A stretch of DNA of 64,000 bases from Candidatus Binataceae bacterium (GTDB lineage Bacteria; Desulfobacterota; Binatia; Binatales; Binataceae). Every line of letters starts with the position of its first letter. Position 1 is the first letter of the stretch. The position numbers and the translations under genes were made by a program. The DNA is taken from NCBI GenBank assembly GCA_035508495.1, contig DATJMX010000072.1, positions 1-64,000 of the forward strand, read 5' to 3'. Of the stretch, positions 53,275 through 61,564 are shown in pieces. Under the pieces are notes generated by a model that was not told the origin of the DNA, ran no database searches, and saw only the letters and a list, made by a program, of their open reading frames with translations.

Positions 53275-54975
53275 TCAGCTTGCCGACGCTGGATCGAGCC
53301 GGCGAGTATCAGTAGCAGCGATCTTCCAGTGCGTATCGCCGAACAGTTCGAGTATCTGTTGATGGTATGCCGTGAGCGCTGGATTATGACTCACGCTTAC
53401 GAACGTGACGTGCATATCGCGCAATAGATTATAGAGTCGCTCTTGATTGTTTTGGTCAAGCGCGGAAGTTGCTTCGTCCAGAAATACATAGCGCGGGCGA
53501 TTAGTCAGCAGGCGCGCAAAGGCGAGGCGTTGTTGTTCTCCGGGCGAGAGCATACTGGCCCAGTCGAGCTCCATCTCGAAGCCGCCGCTGCGCTCGGGAA
53601 GGTCGGCAAGATTCACCTCAGTGAGTACTTTACTCAGCTCGGCCTCGCTCAGTCCGCTGGCGCGGGGATAGCAAATCTGGTCGCGCAGTGATCCGAGAAT
53701 CAAGTAAGGTTTCTGCGGCAGGAACATCGTATTAGTAAGTGACGGCCGCTCGATCTGACCTTCCCCTGTCGACCATAGTCCCGCAAGCGCGCGCAATATC
53801 GACGTCTTGCCGGTGCCGCTCGGACCTCGCAACAGCAGGCCCTGACCACTCGATACTTCGAAGGACAAATCACTAACTAACGTCTCACGATTATCGGGAG
53901 TTCGCAGCGTCATCGCTTTTACCGCCACGCGATCGCTCTCCTGCGTCTCGATATGCTTTCCGCCATCGGCTTGAGTCGCGCGGCATTGTTCCTCGAACGT
54001 CGCGAGACGGTTTACGACTGCGGCATAGCCGGTCAGGCCTTCGATAGTGCTGACGACGACCGAGAATGATCCCTTGACGGTGCCAAATGCGCTGGCCGCC
54101 TGCATGAACTGCCCGAACTCCATGCGATGAGCGAAATATCCACCGGCCAAAACCATATATGGCAGCAGCGCCACGCAATTGTTGTAGGTCTGGGTGACGT
54201 ATGCGAGCCGCCGCTGGCGGAATATCAGCCGATTATAGTTATTGAACAATGCCGCAAAGCGGGCGAGGAGATGGCCGGTTTCGCGCTGCTCTCCGCTGTA
54301 CATTGCAATCGATTCGGCATTATCGCGCACCCGAACCAACGCAAAACGAAAGTCGGCCTCATAGCGTTGCTGATCGAAGTTGATCGGGATGAGCGGCCGA
54401 CCCATCTTTACCGACGCCCACGTCCCGACGAGACAGTAGCCGAGGCAGATCGGCACGAGGATCGGCGATATTGTCCACAGAATGACAAGAAATACCACGC
54501 CATTGACGAGTGAGGTCCCGAACAGGTCCACGTAGGCGAGCGCGCCGCCGATAAATGAGCCGATATCTTCGCTGATACGCTGATCCGGATTATCAACCGA
54601 GCCAATCTGTCCGATGCGATAGTACGCTCGATTAGTGAATTGCAGCGAGATAAAGTGATGCGTCAACCATTCGCGCCATACGATGATGAGGCGCCCGGTG
54701 AACCAGGGATAGAATGCCTGCACCGGAATAAAGACCAGGAATATAGCGATTACATATAAAACATTTGTGCGGAATATCGCATAATCGCGCTGATTGAGAG
54801 CATTGTTTACATTGCGCCAGACGTAACTCAGTTGGACGTTGATCCCGATACTCATTGCGGTCAACGCGACTAGCACGCCGAGCAGAATAAGGCCCTGCCG
54901 GCGCCGATCGGAAACCCAGTAAGGTTCGACCAGCGACCACCATCGCTTGAAGAACGCAGAATCGAAGCGGTCCAT
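53275..54975 (-). CDS. SbmA/YddA-type ABC transporter (permease fused to ATPase)
   Basis: About 566 residues. An N-terminal ABC_membrane_2 domain (six helices, VQLSYVWRNVNNALNQRDYA, EWLTHHFISLQFTNRAYYRI) is fused to an ATPase: Walker A RGPSGTGKTSILRAL, signature LSPGEQQRLAFARLL, Walker B YVFLDEATSALDQ. This is the YddA/Rv1819c vitamin B12/peptide transporter class. ATG at 54975 is chosen; a GTG at 55005 is the alternative, with an AAGGAG/CTCCTT hairpin in the interval. Codon use shows more AT-ending codons than its neighbours. Confidence 0.87.
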   Translation of the reverse strand: MDRFDSAFFKRWWSLVEPYWVSDRRRQGLILLGVLVALTAMSIGINVQLSYVWRNVNNALNQRDYAIFRTNVLYVIAIFLVFIPVQAFYPWFTGRLIIVWREWLTHHFISLQFTNRAYYRIGQIGSVDNPDQRISEDIGSFIGGALAYVDLFGTSLVNGVVFLVILWTISPILVPICLGYCLVGTWASVKMGRPLIPINFDQQRYEADFRFALVRVRDNAESIAMYSGEQRETGHLLARFAALFNNYNRLIFRQRRLAYVTQTYNNCVALLPYMVLAGGYFAHRMEFGQFMQAASAFGTVKGSFSVVVSTIEGLTGYAAVVNRLATFEEQCRATQADGGKHIETQESDRVAVKAMTLRTPDNRETLVSDLSFEVSSGQGLLLRGPSGTGKTSILRALAGLWSTGEGQIERPSLTNTMFLPQKPYLILGSLRDQICYPRASGLSEAELSKVLTEVNLADLPERSGGFEMELDWASMLSPGEQQRLAFARLLTNRPRYVFLDEATSALDQNNQERLYNLLRDMHVTFVSVSHNPALTAYHQQILELFGDTHWKIAATDTRRLDPASAS

Positions 54976-55069
54976 CTGTGGCAAGGAGCAGCCCTCCTTG
55001 CCCACATACTACACCGCCAATTCAATCGAGGCAGAACCTATGTAACGTGTGGCGGCCGAAAGCGCGCTT

Positions 55070-55519
55070 TCACCGCACGAAGATTACGCCGAAGTGATTG
55101 TCGGTTACCTCTCCGGTTGCGCTGAGCGTGAAGTTCGAGGTGATTAGCCCGGTGGCGCCAGCGAATTGTCCTTCGCCGCCGTCGACTCGCCACATTACCG
55201 AACCGTGTTGTAGTCCTTCTTCGGGGCTCTTGCCGAGATAGCCTTGGCCAACGGTCGAGAAGCGCAGCGCGTGATTCGAGTCGCCGAAACGAATCGTGCC
55301 GACTTCGTCAAATGATGTCTCGCCGGTGAGCGTCACTTCGGATTCGAACGAGGCCTTGCCGCCCTGCGCGGGCTGGATCGTGCCGCTCACGCCTTGAGCG
55401 CCGATGATCGAGCTGACGGTGCAGCTCTGCGCGCTGGTCGTCGCCTTGATCACACCCGTCGCGCCCGCCTTGGGAGTCGCGCCGCCTTTGAACTGCATCA
55501 CGTAAACAACCTGCTTCAT
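55070..55519 (-). CDS. conserved protein with a predicted beta-barrel (allene oxide cyclase/dirigent-like) fold
   Basis: 149 residues, no signal peptide, mostly beta strands rich in Gly and Thr. The segment GGEGQFAGATGLITSNFTLS with GEVTDNHFGVIF is typical of small barrel proteins of the allene oxide cyclase/dirigent superfamily; the match is by pattern and not certain. An AGGAGA site precedes the ATG. Function unknown. It is 20 bases upstream (in reading) of the transglycosylase gene's end and not obviously an operon partner. Confidence 0.55.
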   Translation of the reverse strand: MKQVVYVMQFKGGATPKAGATGVIKATTSAQSCTVSSIIGAQGVSGTIQPAQGGKASFESEVTLTGETSFDEVGTIRFGDSNHALRFSTVGQGYLGKSPEEGLQHGSVMWRVDGGEGQFAGATGLITSNFTLSATGEVTDNHFGVIFVR

Positions 55520-55539
55520 GGAATTCTCCTTGTTGACAA

Positions 55540-57654
55540 TCAGTGCCCCGGCGCATGGCCCCAGGACTCGGCGCAGCTCATGATATCGATCGATTGGCTG
55601 TGCTGCACGGCCTGATACTTTTTCCAGAAGGCGTTGTCGATCGCACGCTGCTCGGCCGGCTCACGCCGCATCCATCGATGCAACGCGGCGGGACCGCCGT
55701 TGTAACCAGCGTACGCCGAGCGCGCGAGCGCGTCGCCACGCGGATCGCGCCCGCCCGATCTTACCGCGTATTCCATCATGCGGCTGAGGATTTCTGCGCC
55801 TGCACCCGCGTTGTAGAGCACGTCCCACTTCAGGCGGTCGATATTGTAGAAGCCGCGCCACACACGCTTGTTCACCTGCATCAGGCCAATGTCGCCGGTC
55901 GACGATTCAAGCCATCGCACGTGCCCGTCGGCCAACACGAACTGGCGCCAGCAGCTCTCCTGCCACGCCGCGCTGAGCACGAGATTTTTGTAAACCGGCT
56001 GAAAGCGTGTATCGACTTGGTCGATCGAAAGTTGGCGCTGGGCACTGAGATCGAGCAGTTGCCCCATGTTGTTGCGATAGAGCTCGGAATTGGCCGCGTT
56101 GACGACGGCGCGTCTGAGCACGTGCGCGACGTTTTCCAGCTTGCCCAGAATTCCCGGCTCGTCGGCGTATGCGTCGGCAGGCGAAAGGATCCTGAGCGGC
56201 CACGACAGCCACGACGTCGAGGCCGGCGTTGCAGTGGGACTCGGCGTCGGCGTCAGCGACGGCGCGATGGTTGGTGGAACCGCGGGCGTTGAAATAGTCG
56301 GCACGATCGACGGCGTCGAAGACGGCGATTGCGCCGGCAGAGTCGGCGATGGCGAAACTATCGCCGTCGTTCCTGCTGACGGCGACGGCGTCGGGGTCAT
56401 CGCCGTGGGCGATTCTCCCGGAAGGGGGATCGGCGCGTCGGTTTCTTCCAGCTTGCCCGGCATCTCGGGCGGTTCCGGAACGTCGAACAATTTTTTCAAC
56501 TCGGGATCTTCGGTGTAGTCGTATGCGAGTGGATCGCCCGTCGCCGCCGGCGCGAGAATATGCGCGAGGCGGCGCAGATCGTCGGCCGAGATTCGCATGC
56601 CGAGCGCCGGAGCGGCCTGGTCGAGTGCGAACAGCGCGTCGCCTGCGGAGATGAAGGACATCAGCTCGAGTCCACGCGCGCCGAGCGTCCCGCGCACAGC
56701 AGCAGCTTTCACGGCGTCGTGAAGCTGATTCCACTCGTCGAGGAACAGCGCGCGCACAGGGTCCGGGCCGACGCTCGCGGGGCCGGTCGACAGTGCCGCG
56801 ACGAGGCGGAAGCGGCTGTCGAGCAGAATCTGCATGATGTCCCTGCGAAACTGCTCGTCGCCGGCCGCGATACCCATCTGCTTAATCGCGAACGCCAGGA
56901 ACGCGTCCCACTGATCGAGCAACTTCTGAAAGGCCGCGACCTCCTCGGGCGTAAGCGGCGCGGGCGTGCCGGCCGCGATTGCGCCATTCTCGTTCGGCAC
57001 CGTGATCACCAGCGTGATGCGCACTCCACCATCGGTCGGTGTCACGTCGGGCTCGCTGCGCAGCGTCGCCATCGCGGTGCGGATACGGTCGGCGACGTCG
57101 GGCGTGGAGGCGGCCTCGGCGAGTGCGCCCAACTGCTGCACCGCGGGGTTTAGATCGTAAGTGAAGCTCTCGAAGCGCGGGATGAAGTATTGCTTGATAA
57201 GGTCGAAGCCCTTGCCGACGAAAACTGACTTCTTGTGATGCGCATCCAACAGGTTGAGATCGCGGACGTGAAACTTGAGCTGCAGGTCCGGCGTGATATA
57301 GGGCGCGGTCGCGGCCTCGATGAACCCATTCCATTTGATCGGCGTGAGGCAGTTGGCGCCGATCGGGACGCCGAGCGCGAGATTCGCCGCAGTCTCGAAT
57401 TTCAGCGCGGTGCCGATGCGGCTGAAGTCCGGGTTGATGGCGTTCAGAAACTGGCAGTTGTCGCCGCCGCTCCAGAGTTCCGCATGCCCGTCAGGCGCGA
57501 TGTAAATCTGATGCTTGATAGCTTCGCGCAGAGCGAGATAATCGATCGTAAGCGGAATCTTCACCTCCGATGCGCGAGCGGATGAGGGTCCGGCTGCCAA
57601 GATTGCCAAAGTGATCAACAAAAAAAGTGCAGCACGCACCGCAATCGCTCGCAT
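55540..57654 (-). CDS. large secreted lytic transglycosylase with a Ser/Thr/Pro linker
   Basis: 704 residues. Signal peptide (MRAIAVRAALFLLITLAILA), an N-terminal helical domain of about 350 residues with no known motif, a Pro/Ser/Thr-rich linker (about residues 400-480, TPTPSPS-type repeats), and a C-terminal SLT domain. In the latter AAWQESCWRQF supplies the catalytic Glu, and GLMQVNKRVWRG, YNAGAGAEIL and AYNGGPAALHRW are the conserved SLT motifs. It cleaves peptidoglycan in the envelope. ATG at 57654 is preferred to 57792 because it begins a clean signal peptide. Confidence 0.85.
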   Translation of the reverse strand: MRAIAVRAALFLLITLAILAAGPSSARASEVKIPLTIDYLALREAIKHQIYIAPDGHAELWSGGDNCQFLNAINPDFSRIGTALKFETAANLALGVPIGANCLTPIKWNGFIEAATAPYITPDLQLKFHVRDLNLLDAHHKKSVFVGKGFDLIKQYFIPRFESFTYDLNPAVQQLGALAEAASTPDVADRIRTAMATLRSEPDVTPTDGGVRITLVITVPNENGAIAAGTPAPLTPEEVAAFQKLLDQWDAFLAFAIKQMGIAAGDEQFRRDIMQILLDSRFRLVAALSTGPASVGPDPVRALFLDEWNQLHDAVKAAAVRGTLGARGLELMSFISAGDALFALDQAAPALGMRISADDLRRLAHILAPAATGDPLAYDYTEDPELKKLFDVPEPPEMPGKLEETDAPIPLPGESPTAMTPTPSPSAGTTAIVSPSPTLPAQSPSSTPSIVPTISTPAVPPTIAPSLTPTPSPTATPASTSWLSWPLRILSPADAYADEPGILGKLENVAHVLRRAVVNAANSELYRNNMGQLLDLSAQRQLSIDQVDTRFQPVYKNLVLSAAWQESCWRQFVLADGHVRWLESSTGDIGLMQVNKRVWRGFYNIDRLKWDVLYNAGAGAEILSRMMEYAVRSGGRDPRGDALARSAYAGYNGGPAALHRWMRREPAEQRAIDNAFWKKYQAVQHSQSIDIMSCAESWGHAPGH

Positions 57655-57859
57655 CAAAACGAATTTCGCGCGAAAATTGTTTTGGCAACGCCGCGGACGG
57701 TCGGCCATGGCGACGGATCTCAATCCTGGCGGCGTTTGAGTTAATCGTGGCTCCGGCCTTTGTGCAAAAACGTGCATTGATGACAGCGTCACCCATTATT
57801 CTATCTGGTATGGTGACGGGTGGCCGAGTGAACCGTTCAGGAATTTTGGGGCGGAATCA

Positions 57860-58390
57860 ATGATGACTTCCGATCGGCAATCCGGTCGTCAGGAAAACTT
57901 CTACGAGGCTGAGGCGCCGCAGGCGTCGCGCGAGCTCGCCGAGTTGCGCACCGCCCGCGACTACGTGGCGCCGTTCGAGATCGTGCGCCGCCGCGTTATT
58001 GACGACCTGTTCGAAGGCAAGATGACGATCGACGCCACCGTCGTCATTCGCGTCGGCAATATCGAAGAGACCGAAGCCGCCTCGGGCGTCGGCGTCGTGC
58101 ATGCACTCGACGTCGCGCTGCGCAAGGCGCTGCTCAAGTATTTCCCGTATCTGGCCGACGTTAAGGTCACCGAGACCTACCAACACGCCACCGGAGAATC
58201 GACCGAGGCCGACGTCGTATCGATCAAGAAATTCTCCGACGGCAATCTGATCTGGACCACGCTCGCCAAATCCGCCAACACGATCGAAGCGGGATGGCAG
58301 TCCCTGCTAGACGGCTACGAATGGCGCATCTGCACGGAGAACATGCGGAACAATCGCGCCAGCAGCAATCCCCGTCTGTCACGCCGGTGA
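57860..58390 (+). CDS. free-standing LeuA-type allosteric (LeuA dimerisation) domain protein
   Basis: 176 residues matching only the C-terminal regulatory domain of isopropylmalate/citramalate synthases: TIDATVVIRVGN, EASGVGVVHALDVALRKAL, QHATGESTEADVVSIKKF and ANTIEAGWQSLLDGYEWRI. No catalytic TIM barrel is encoded on either side. The domain usually binds leucine or isoleucine. An isolated copy might regulate a partner enzyme in trans or bind another ligand. A short overlap of GTG/stop spacing (4 bases) links it to the DCC gene. Confidence 0.8.
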   Translation: MMTSDRQSGRQENFYEAEAPQASRELAELRTARDYVAPFEIVRRRVIDDLFEGKMTIDATVVIRVGNIEETEAASGVGVVHALDVALRKALLKYFPYLADVKVTETYQHATGESTEADVVSIKKFSDGNLIWTTLAKSANTIEAGWQSLLDGYEWRICTENMRNNRASSNPRLSRR

Positions 58391-58394
58391 TCAC

Positions 58395-58808
58395 GTGCCG
58401 GGCCGCAGCGGCAAGGCTCCACCTGGAAAGCTCGCGGTGCTTTACGATGGCTCGTGCGAGATGTGTGTCGCGAGCATTGCCAAGCTCAATCGATTCGACA
58501 ATTCCGGCGCGCTCGAGATGTTTGATCTCGACGACGCGCGCGCCCGTGCCGAGTTTCCTGAGCTAAAACGCGAAGACCTTGTGCGCGAGCTTCACGTCGT
58601 CGATGAGGGCGGACGAATTTTTCGTGGCGCTCGCGCGATCAACGAGATCCTCGGCCGACAGCATGGCGTCAGAAAACTGCTCTCCTATCTCTGGTACGTG
58701 CCGGGCTACGCCTGGCTCGCCGACCGCCAGTACAAAAAGATCGCCGCCTCGCGCTACGATCGCGACGCCGACGGCCGCCTGAAATCCACGGCCGCCGCGC
58801 CACGCTGA
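58395..58808 (+). CDS. DCC-motif (DUF393) thiol-disulfide oxidoreductase-like protein
   Basis: 137 residues. The motif YDGSCEMCVA (a DGxCxxC signature with two Cys) defines the DCC/DUF393 family, proposed thiol-disulfide oxidoreductases. A hydrophobic segment (KLLSYLWYVPGYAWLA) follows. The start is GTG at 58395, four bases after the LeuA-domain stop, so the two are co-transcribed. Function unproven. Confidence 0.8.
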   Translation: MPGRSGKAPPGKLAVLYDGSCEMCVASIAKLNRFDNSGALEMFDLDDARARAEFPELKREDLVRELHVVDEGGRIFRGARAINEILGRQHGVRKLLSYLWYVPGYAWLADRQYKKIAASRYDRDADGRLKSTAAAPR

Positions 58809-58818
58809 ATCTTCACGA

Positions 58819-59979
58819 TCACATTGCCGGCGTCGGATGCATCACGTCGGCGATCCAATCGGCTGCGATCTCAATTGACAGCGGCACGTTGTCGATCGAG
58901 CAATGCTCGACGCCGCCATCCTCGGGTCCGAGCACCACTAGCTTTCGATTCGCGCTGTTGATCGCCGCATCGTAAGTCTTCTGCCCGTGATCGATCGGAA
59001 TCTGCCGATCCGCGCCGCCATGCATCACGAGCAACGGGCAGGTGATTTTATCGGCGACCGCCTTCAACGTCAGCCGCTTCAGAAACATAAGCGCCTCGGG
59101 CATCGATTTCGCCCCCGCTACCCACATCATCTGGTCATCGACCTCAGGCACCGAGCGCGCGTAGCGATCGCCGTGCGCCGTGCGCATCGCCATCACGTCT
59201 TCCGCGTCGAAGAAGGCGCCCAGCGCGACGCAGCATTTAAGACGCTTCTCAAACGCTGCGGCGCGCGGCGCGTAGTAGCCGCCGAGGCTCGCCGCCTGGA
59301 TTCCGATTCGCGAGGGGTCAACATCGCTCCGCGTCGCGAGGTAATCGATACACGCGGTCGCAGGTTTCTCGGACTCAGGGTCGCCCGCGATACCATTCAA
59401 CCGAAGCGCGCCGCCGCTGCCGGGCTGATCGACGAAGAGGCTCGCGATACCGCGGCGCGCGTATTCTTCGGCGGTCATCAGGTAGTTGAACTCCTTGACC
59501 CAGTCGAAGCCGTTGAACTGGATGACGCACGGCGCGGGGGCGATCGAATTGGCGCGCACGAACACCGCGGGCAGCTTCGAGCCGCGATATGGAATTTCGA
59601 CGAACTCCGCGGGATCGCCACGTAGCTCGACGCCGGCGCGGAATGCCTTGAGCGCGAGCGCGTAAAGCTCGGCCTTGCGCATGTCGCGTGGACTAACCGG
59701 CCGCTCCGCCATCATGTAGTAAAGCGCGGCGCGCAGGTTCTTGCGTCCCGCGCTCCGATGATGACCGGCAGTCACATCGGCATGAGCCTGGCGCGTCAAT
59801 CGATCGCCAAGATCGCACCAGGCTTTGACCCACGCCGGCGTTGCGACCGCGGATTCCGCCGCTTCGACCGCCCGCAGCGGGCGGCATACCGAGTCGATGT
59901 CGGAGGCGACCGCGCCCATTTCGAGCGCCGTCACGATCGCCAGGTTCCACGCGTAGTTGGTCTGGAAGTATTCGAACAT
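58819..59979 (-). CDS. alpha/beta hydrolase with helical N-terminal extension (FrsA/pseudooxynicotine-hydrolase-like)
   Basis: 386 residues. An N-terminal helical part precedes an alpha/beta hydrolase core with nucleophile in GIQAASLGGYYAPR (Ser in AxSLG), acidic residue in LLVMHGGADRQIPI and His in EDGGVEHCSID. This resembles the FrsA/2,6-dihydroxypseudooxynicotine hydrolase class that cuts C-C or ester bonds. GGAGG lies just before ATG 59979, so the longer 60060 start is rejected. The gene follows the TetR gene by one base and is under its control. Confidence 0.85.
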   Translation of the reverse strand: MFEYFQTNYAWNLAIVTALEMGAVASDIDSVCRPLRAVEAAESAVATPAWVKAWCDLGDRLTRQAHADVTAGHHRSAGRKNLRAALYYMMAERPVSPRDMRKAELYALALKAFRAGVELRGDPAEFVEIPYRGSKLPAVFVRANSIAPAPCVIQFNGFDWVKEFNYLMTAEEYARRGIASLFVDQPGSGGALRLNGIAGDPESEKPATACIDYLATRSDVDPSRIGIQAASLGGYYAPRAAAFEKRLKCCVALGAFFDAEDVMAMRTAHGDRYARSVPEVDDQMMWVAGAKSMPEALMFLKRLTLKAVADKITCPLLVMHGGADRQIPIDHGQKTYDAAINSANRKLVVLGPEDGGVEHCSIDNVPLSIEIAADWIADVMHPTPAM

Positions 59980-59980
59980 G

Positions 59981-60694
59981 TCAAATCCTCCTTGCGGGTT
60001 TGGTTGCTGTCCGCGATGAGCGGCCCGGGCGTTTCGATTCGCGGCGCGCTCCGAGCGCAAGCGTGAGGAATTGATCGACCAGCCGCGAATTCAATTCCTC
60101 TTGCGTGAGATGAAAACGCATCGGCTCGACCTCACCGAAGACCAGCCGCTGGTGCATCACGGCCATCACGCCGCGGAACGCGAAGTCGATCGCCTGGTCG
60201 CGCTCGGATGGCGAAAGCCACGTCAGATGCGGTCCGAGCAGTAGGGCGAGGCGCTCGGAGATGTGCCGCAGCATCTCGGCCGCGCGCTCGTTGATCTCGC
60301 GATCGTTGACCAGGAGAGCCGCGCGGATAAGCGGCACGTTGCGCCACCATCCGGCGATCATTGGCCCGAGGCACTCGCGCACGATCGTCTCGAGGTCCTT
60401 GCCCTGCCATCGGGCCGGATCGAGCTCGCGATCGACGAGCTGAAGAACCGCCTCGCGATGGCGATCGTGGGCGGCGAGCACGAGCGCCTGCTTGTCGGCA
60501 AAACGCGCGTAGATAGAAGTAACGGCGACGCGTGAGCGGCGCGCCAGCTCGGCGATCGTGATCGCCTCGAAGGGCTTGCGCTCGAGCATCCGGGTAAAGG
60601 TGGCGAGCACCCGCTCCATCGTTTCATGCGAGCGCCGCTGCCGCGGCGCATGCACGCGCTTGGTTCCCGAGGATGTCACGAGATGATCGGTCAT
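59981..60694 (-). CDS. TetR-family transcriptional regulator
   Basis: 237 residues. N-terminal TetR helix-turn-helix: RRSHETMERVLATFTRML, IAELARRSRVAVTSIYARFADKQALVLAA. The ligand-binding C-terminal half is unclassified. It sits directly before the alpha/beta hydrolase gene (one-base gap) and downstream of an inverted repeat at its own promoter, so autoregulation of a two-gene operon is likely. The ATG is very close to the predicted -10 element, so the mRNA may be leaderless. Confidence 0.9.
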   Translation of the reverse strand: MTDHLVTSSGTKRVHAPRQRRSHETMERVLATFTRMLERKPFEAITIAELARRSRVAVTSIYARFADKQALVLAAHDRHREAVLQLVDRELDPARWQGKDLETIVRECLGPMIAGWWRNVPLIRAALLVNDREINERAAEMLRHISERLALLLGPHLTWLSPSERDQAIDFAFRGVMAVMHQRLVFGEVEPMRFHLTQEELNSRLVDQFLTLALGARRESKRPGRSSRTATKPARRI

Positions 60695-60697
60695 AAA

Positions 60698-60719
60698 TGT
60701 AATTGTAGTTCTATTACAA
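60698..60719. promoter_or_regulatory. candidate TetR operator / promoter
   Basis: Immediately upstream of the tetR start, TGTAAT (60698-60703) and ATTACA (60713-60718) form an inverted repeat with a 9-base spacer; TTGTA (703-707) and TACAA (715-719) make a second, overlapping one. TACAAT on the minus strand (60702-60707) could serve as -10, placing the repeat over the promoter, as expected for repression. Confidence 0.5.
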
Positions 60720-60756
60720 ATACCGTCGGAGTCAAGGCACCCTGAAAGAGCCGGAA

Positions 60757-60928
60757 AAATATGGTGAGCGGGCGCCCCTGCCCGCCATAAGACGGTGCGC
60801 CGCCTTCACTGGAATTGGTGGCGAGAGCCGTTAAGGTTCGCGCGCCTCAGTGGCGGGCAGGAACGCTCACCCCACCCATATTTTCAGTCAAAAGAAAAGA
60901 TCGTCATCCCGAGCGAAGTCGAGGGATC
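60757..60928. repeat. imperfect inverted repeat plus a dispersed-repeat motif
   Basis: The arms AATATGG...TGAGCG...CTGCCCGCC (about 60757-60786) and GGCGGGCAG...CGCTCACC...CCATATT (about 60852-60892) face each other around 65 bases, with several mismatches and indels. Next to it, GTCATCCCGAGCGAAGTCG (60903-60921) continuing to GGGATC is a motif I recall as a widespread intergenic repeat in environmental bacteria. No transposase is present, so this looks like a MITE-like or structural repeat. The gap to the ogt gene otherwise holds no gene. Confidence 0.55.
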
Positions 60929-61033
60929 TTGGAGGCCCCCAAAGGTGCCAGTGCCAGACATCGCGCGTAGCGCCTTCGTTATGTCAGGGCGCTTCGCGCC
61001 CGGATGCTACGTGTCGAACTTTGCGGCGCCGAT

Positions 61034-61564
61034 TCACTTGCCGAGGAGTTCGCGCTGAGCCGGCCGCGCGCCTTCATGATTGAGCAGCCAGCGCTTGCGA
61101 TCGAGGCCGCCGCCGTAGCCGGTCAGCGCGCCGCTCGCGCCGATCACGCGATGGCACGGAAGCACGAGCACAACAGGATTCGAGCCGTTAGCCATTCCAA
61201 CCGCGCGGCTCGCGCTGGGCTTGCCGATCTGAAGCGCGAGCTCGCCGTAGGTCGTGGTGGTGCCGACGCGAATCTTGCGCAGGCGCTGCCACACGTCGCG
61301 CTGGAACGGCGTCCCGCCGGTCTTTGCGGGGATTTTGTCGATCGCAGTGAGGTCGCCATCGAAGTACGCGCGAATCCGATCGCTGAGGTGCCCGGGGTTG
61401 CGCGCATCCTTGAGCGAATATTCGCCGTAGTGGAGACGCAGGTACCGATGCATCCGCGATTCGTAGTCAGAGAAATCGGCGGCGCGGAGCGACTCGCCGT
61501 CGGAGACCAGCAGCATCACACCAATCGGCGTTTTGATGCGATCAAGCAGCAGTTCCACTTGCAA
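61034..61564 (-). CDS. ogt: methylated-DNA-protein cysteine methyltransferase
   Basis: 176 residues. The active-site motif LPCHRVIGASGALTGYGGG contains the methyl-acceptor Cys. The winged helix precedes it (FQRDVWQRLRKI, TTTYGELA, GKPSASRAVG). It removes O6-alkylguanine/O4-alkylthymine lesions. Its 5' end overlaps the Ada-AraC-AlkA gene by 23 bases, so the two form an alkylation-repair operon. Confidence 0.93.
   Translation of the reverse strand: MQVELLLDRIKTPIGVMLLVSDGESLRAADFSDYESRMHRYLRLHYGEYSLKDARNPGHLSDRIRAYFDGDLTAIDKIPAKTGGTPFQRDVWQRLRKIRVGTTTTYGELALQIGKPSASRAVGMANGSNPVVLVLPCHRVIGASGALTGYGGGLDRKRWLLNHEGARPAQRELLGK

Noticed and set aside
60795..61058. Open frame containing VIPSEVEGS
   Set aside because: A translated dispersed intergenic repeat, a known annotation artefact, not a gene.
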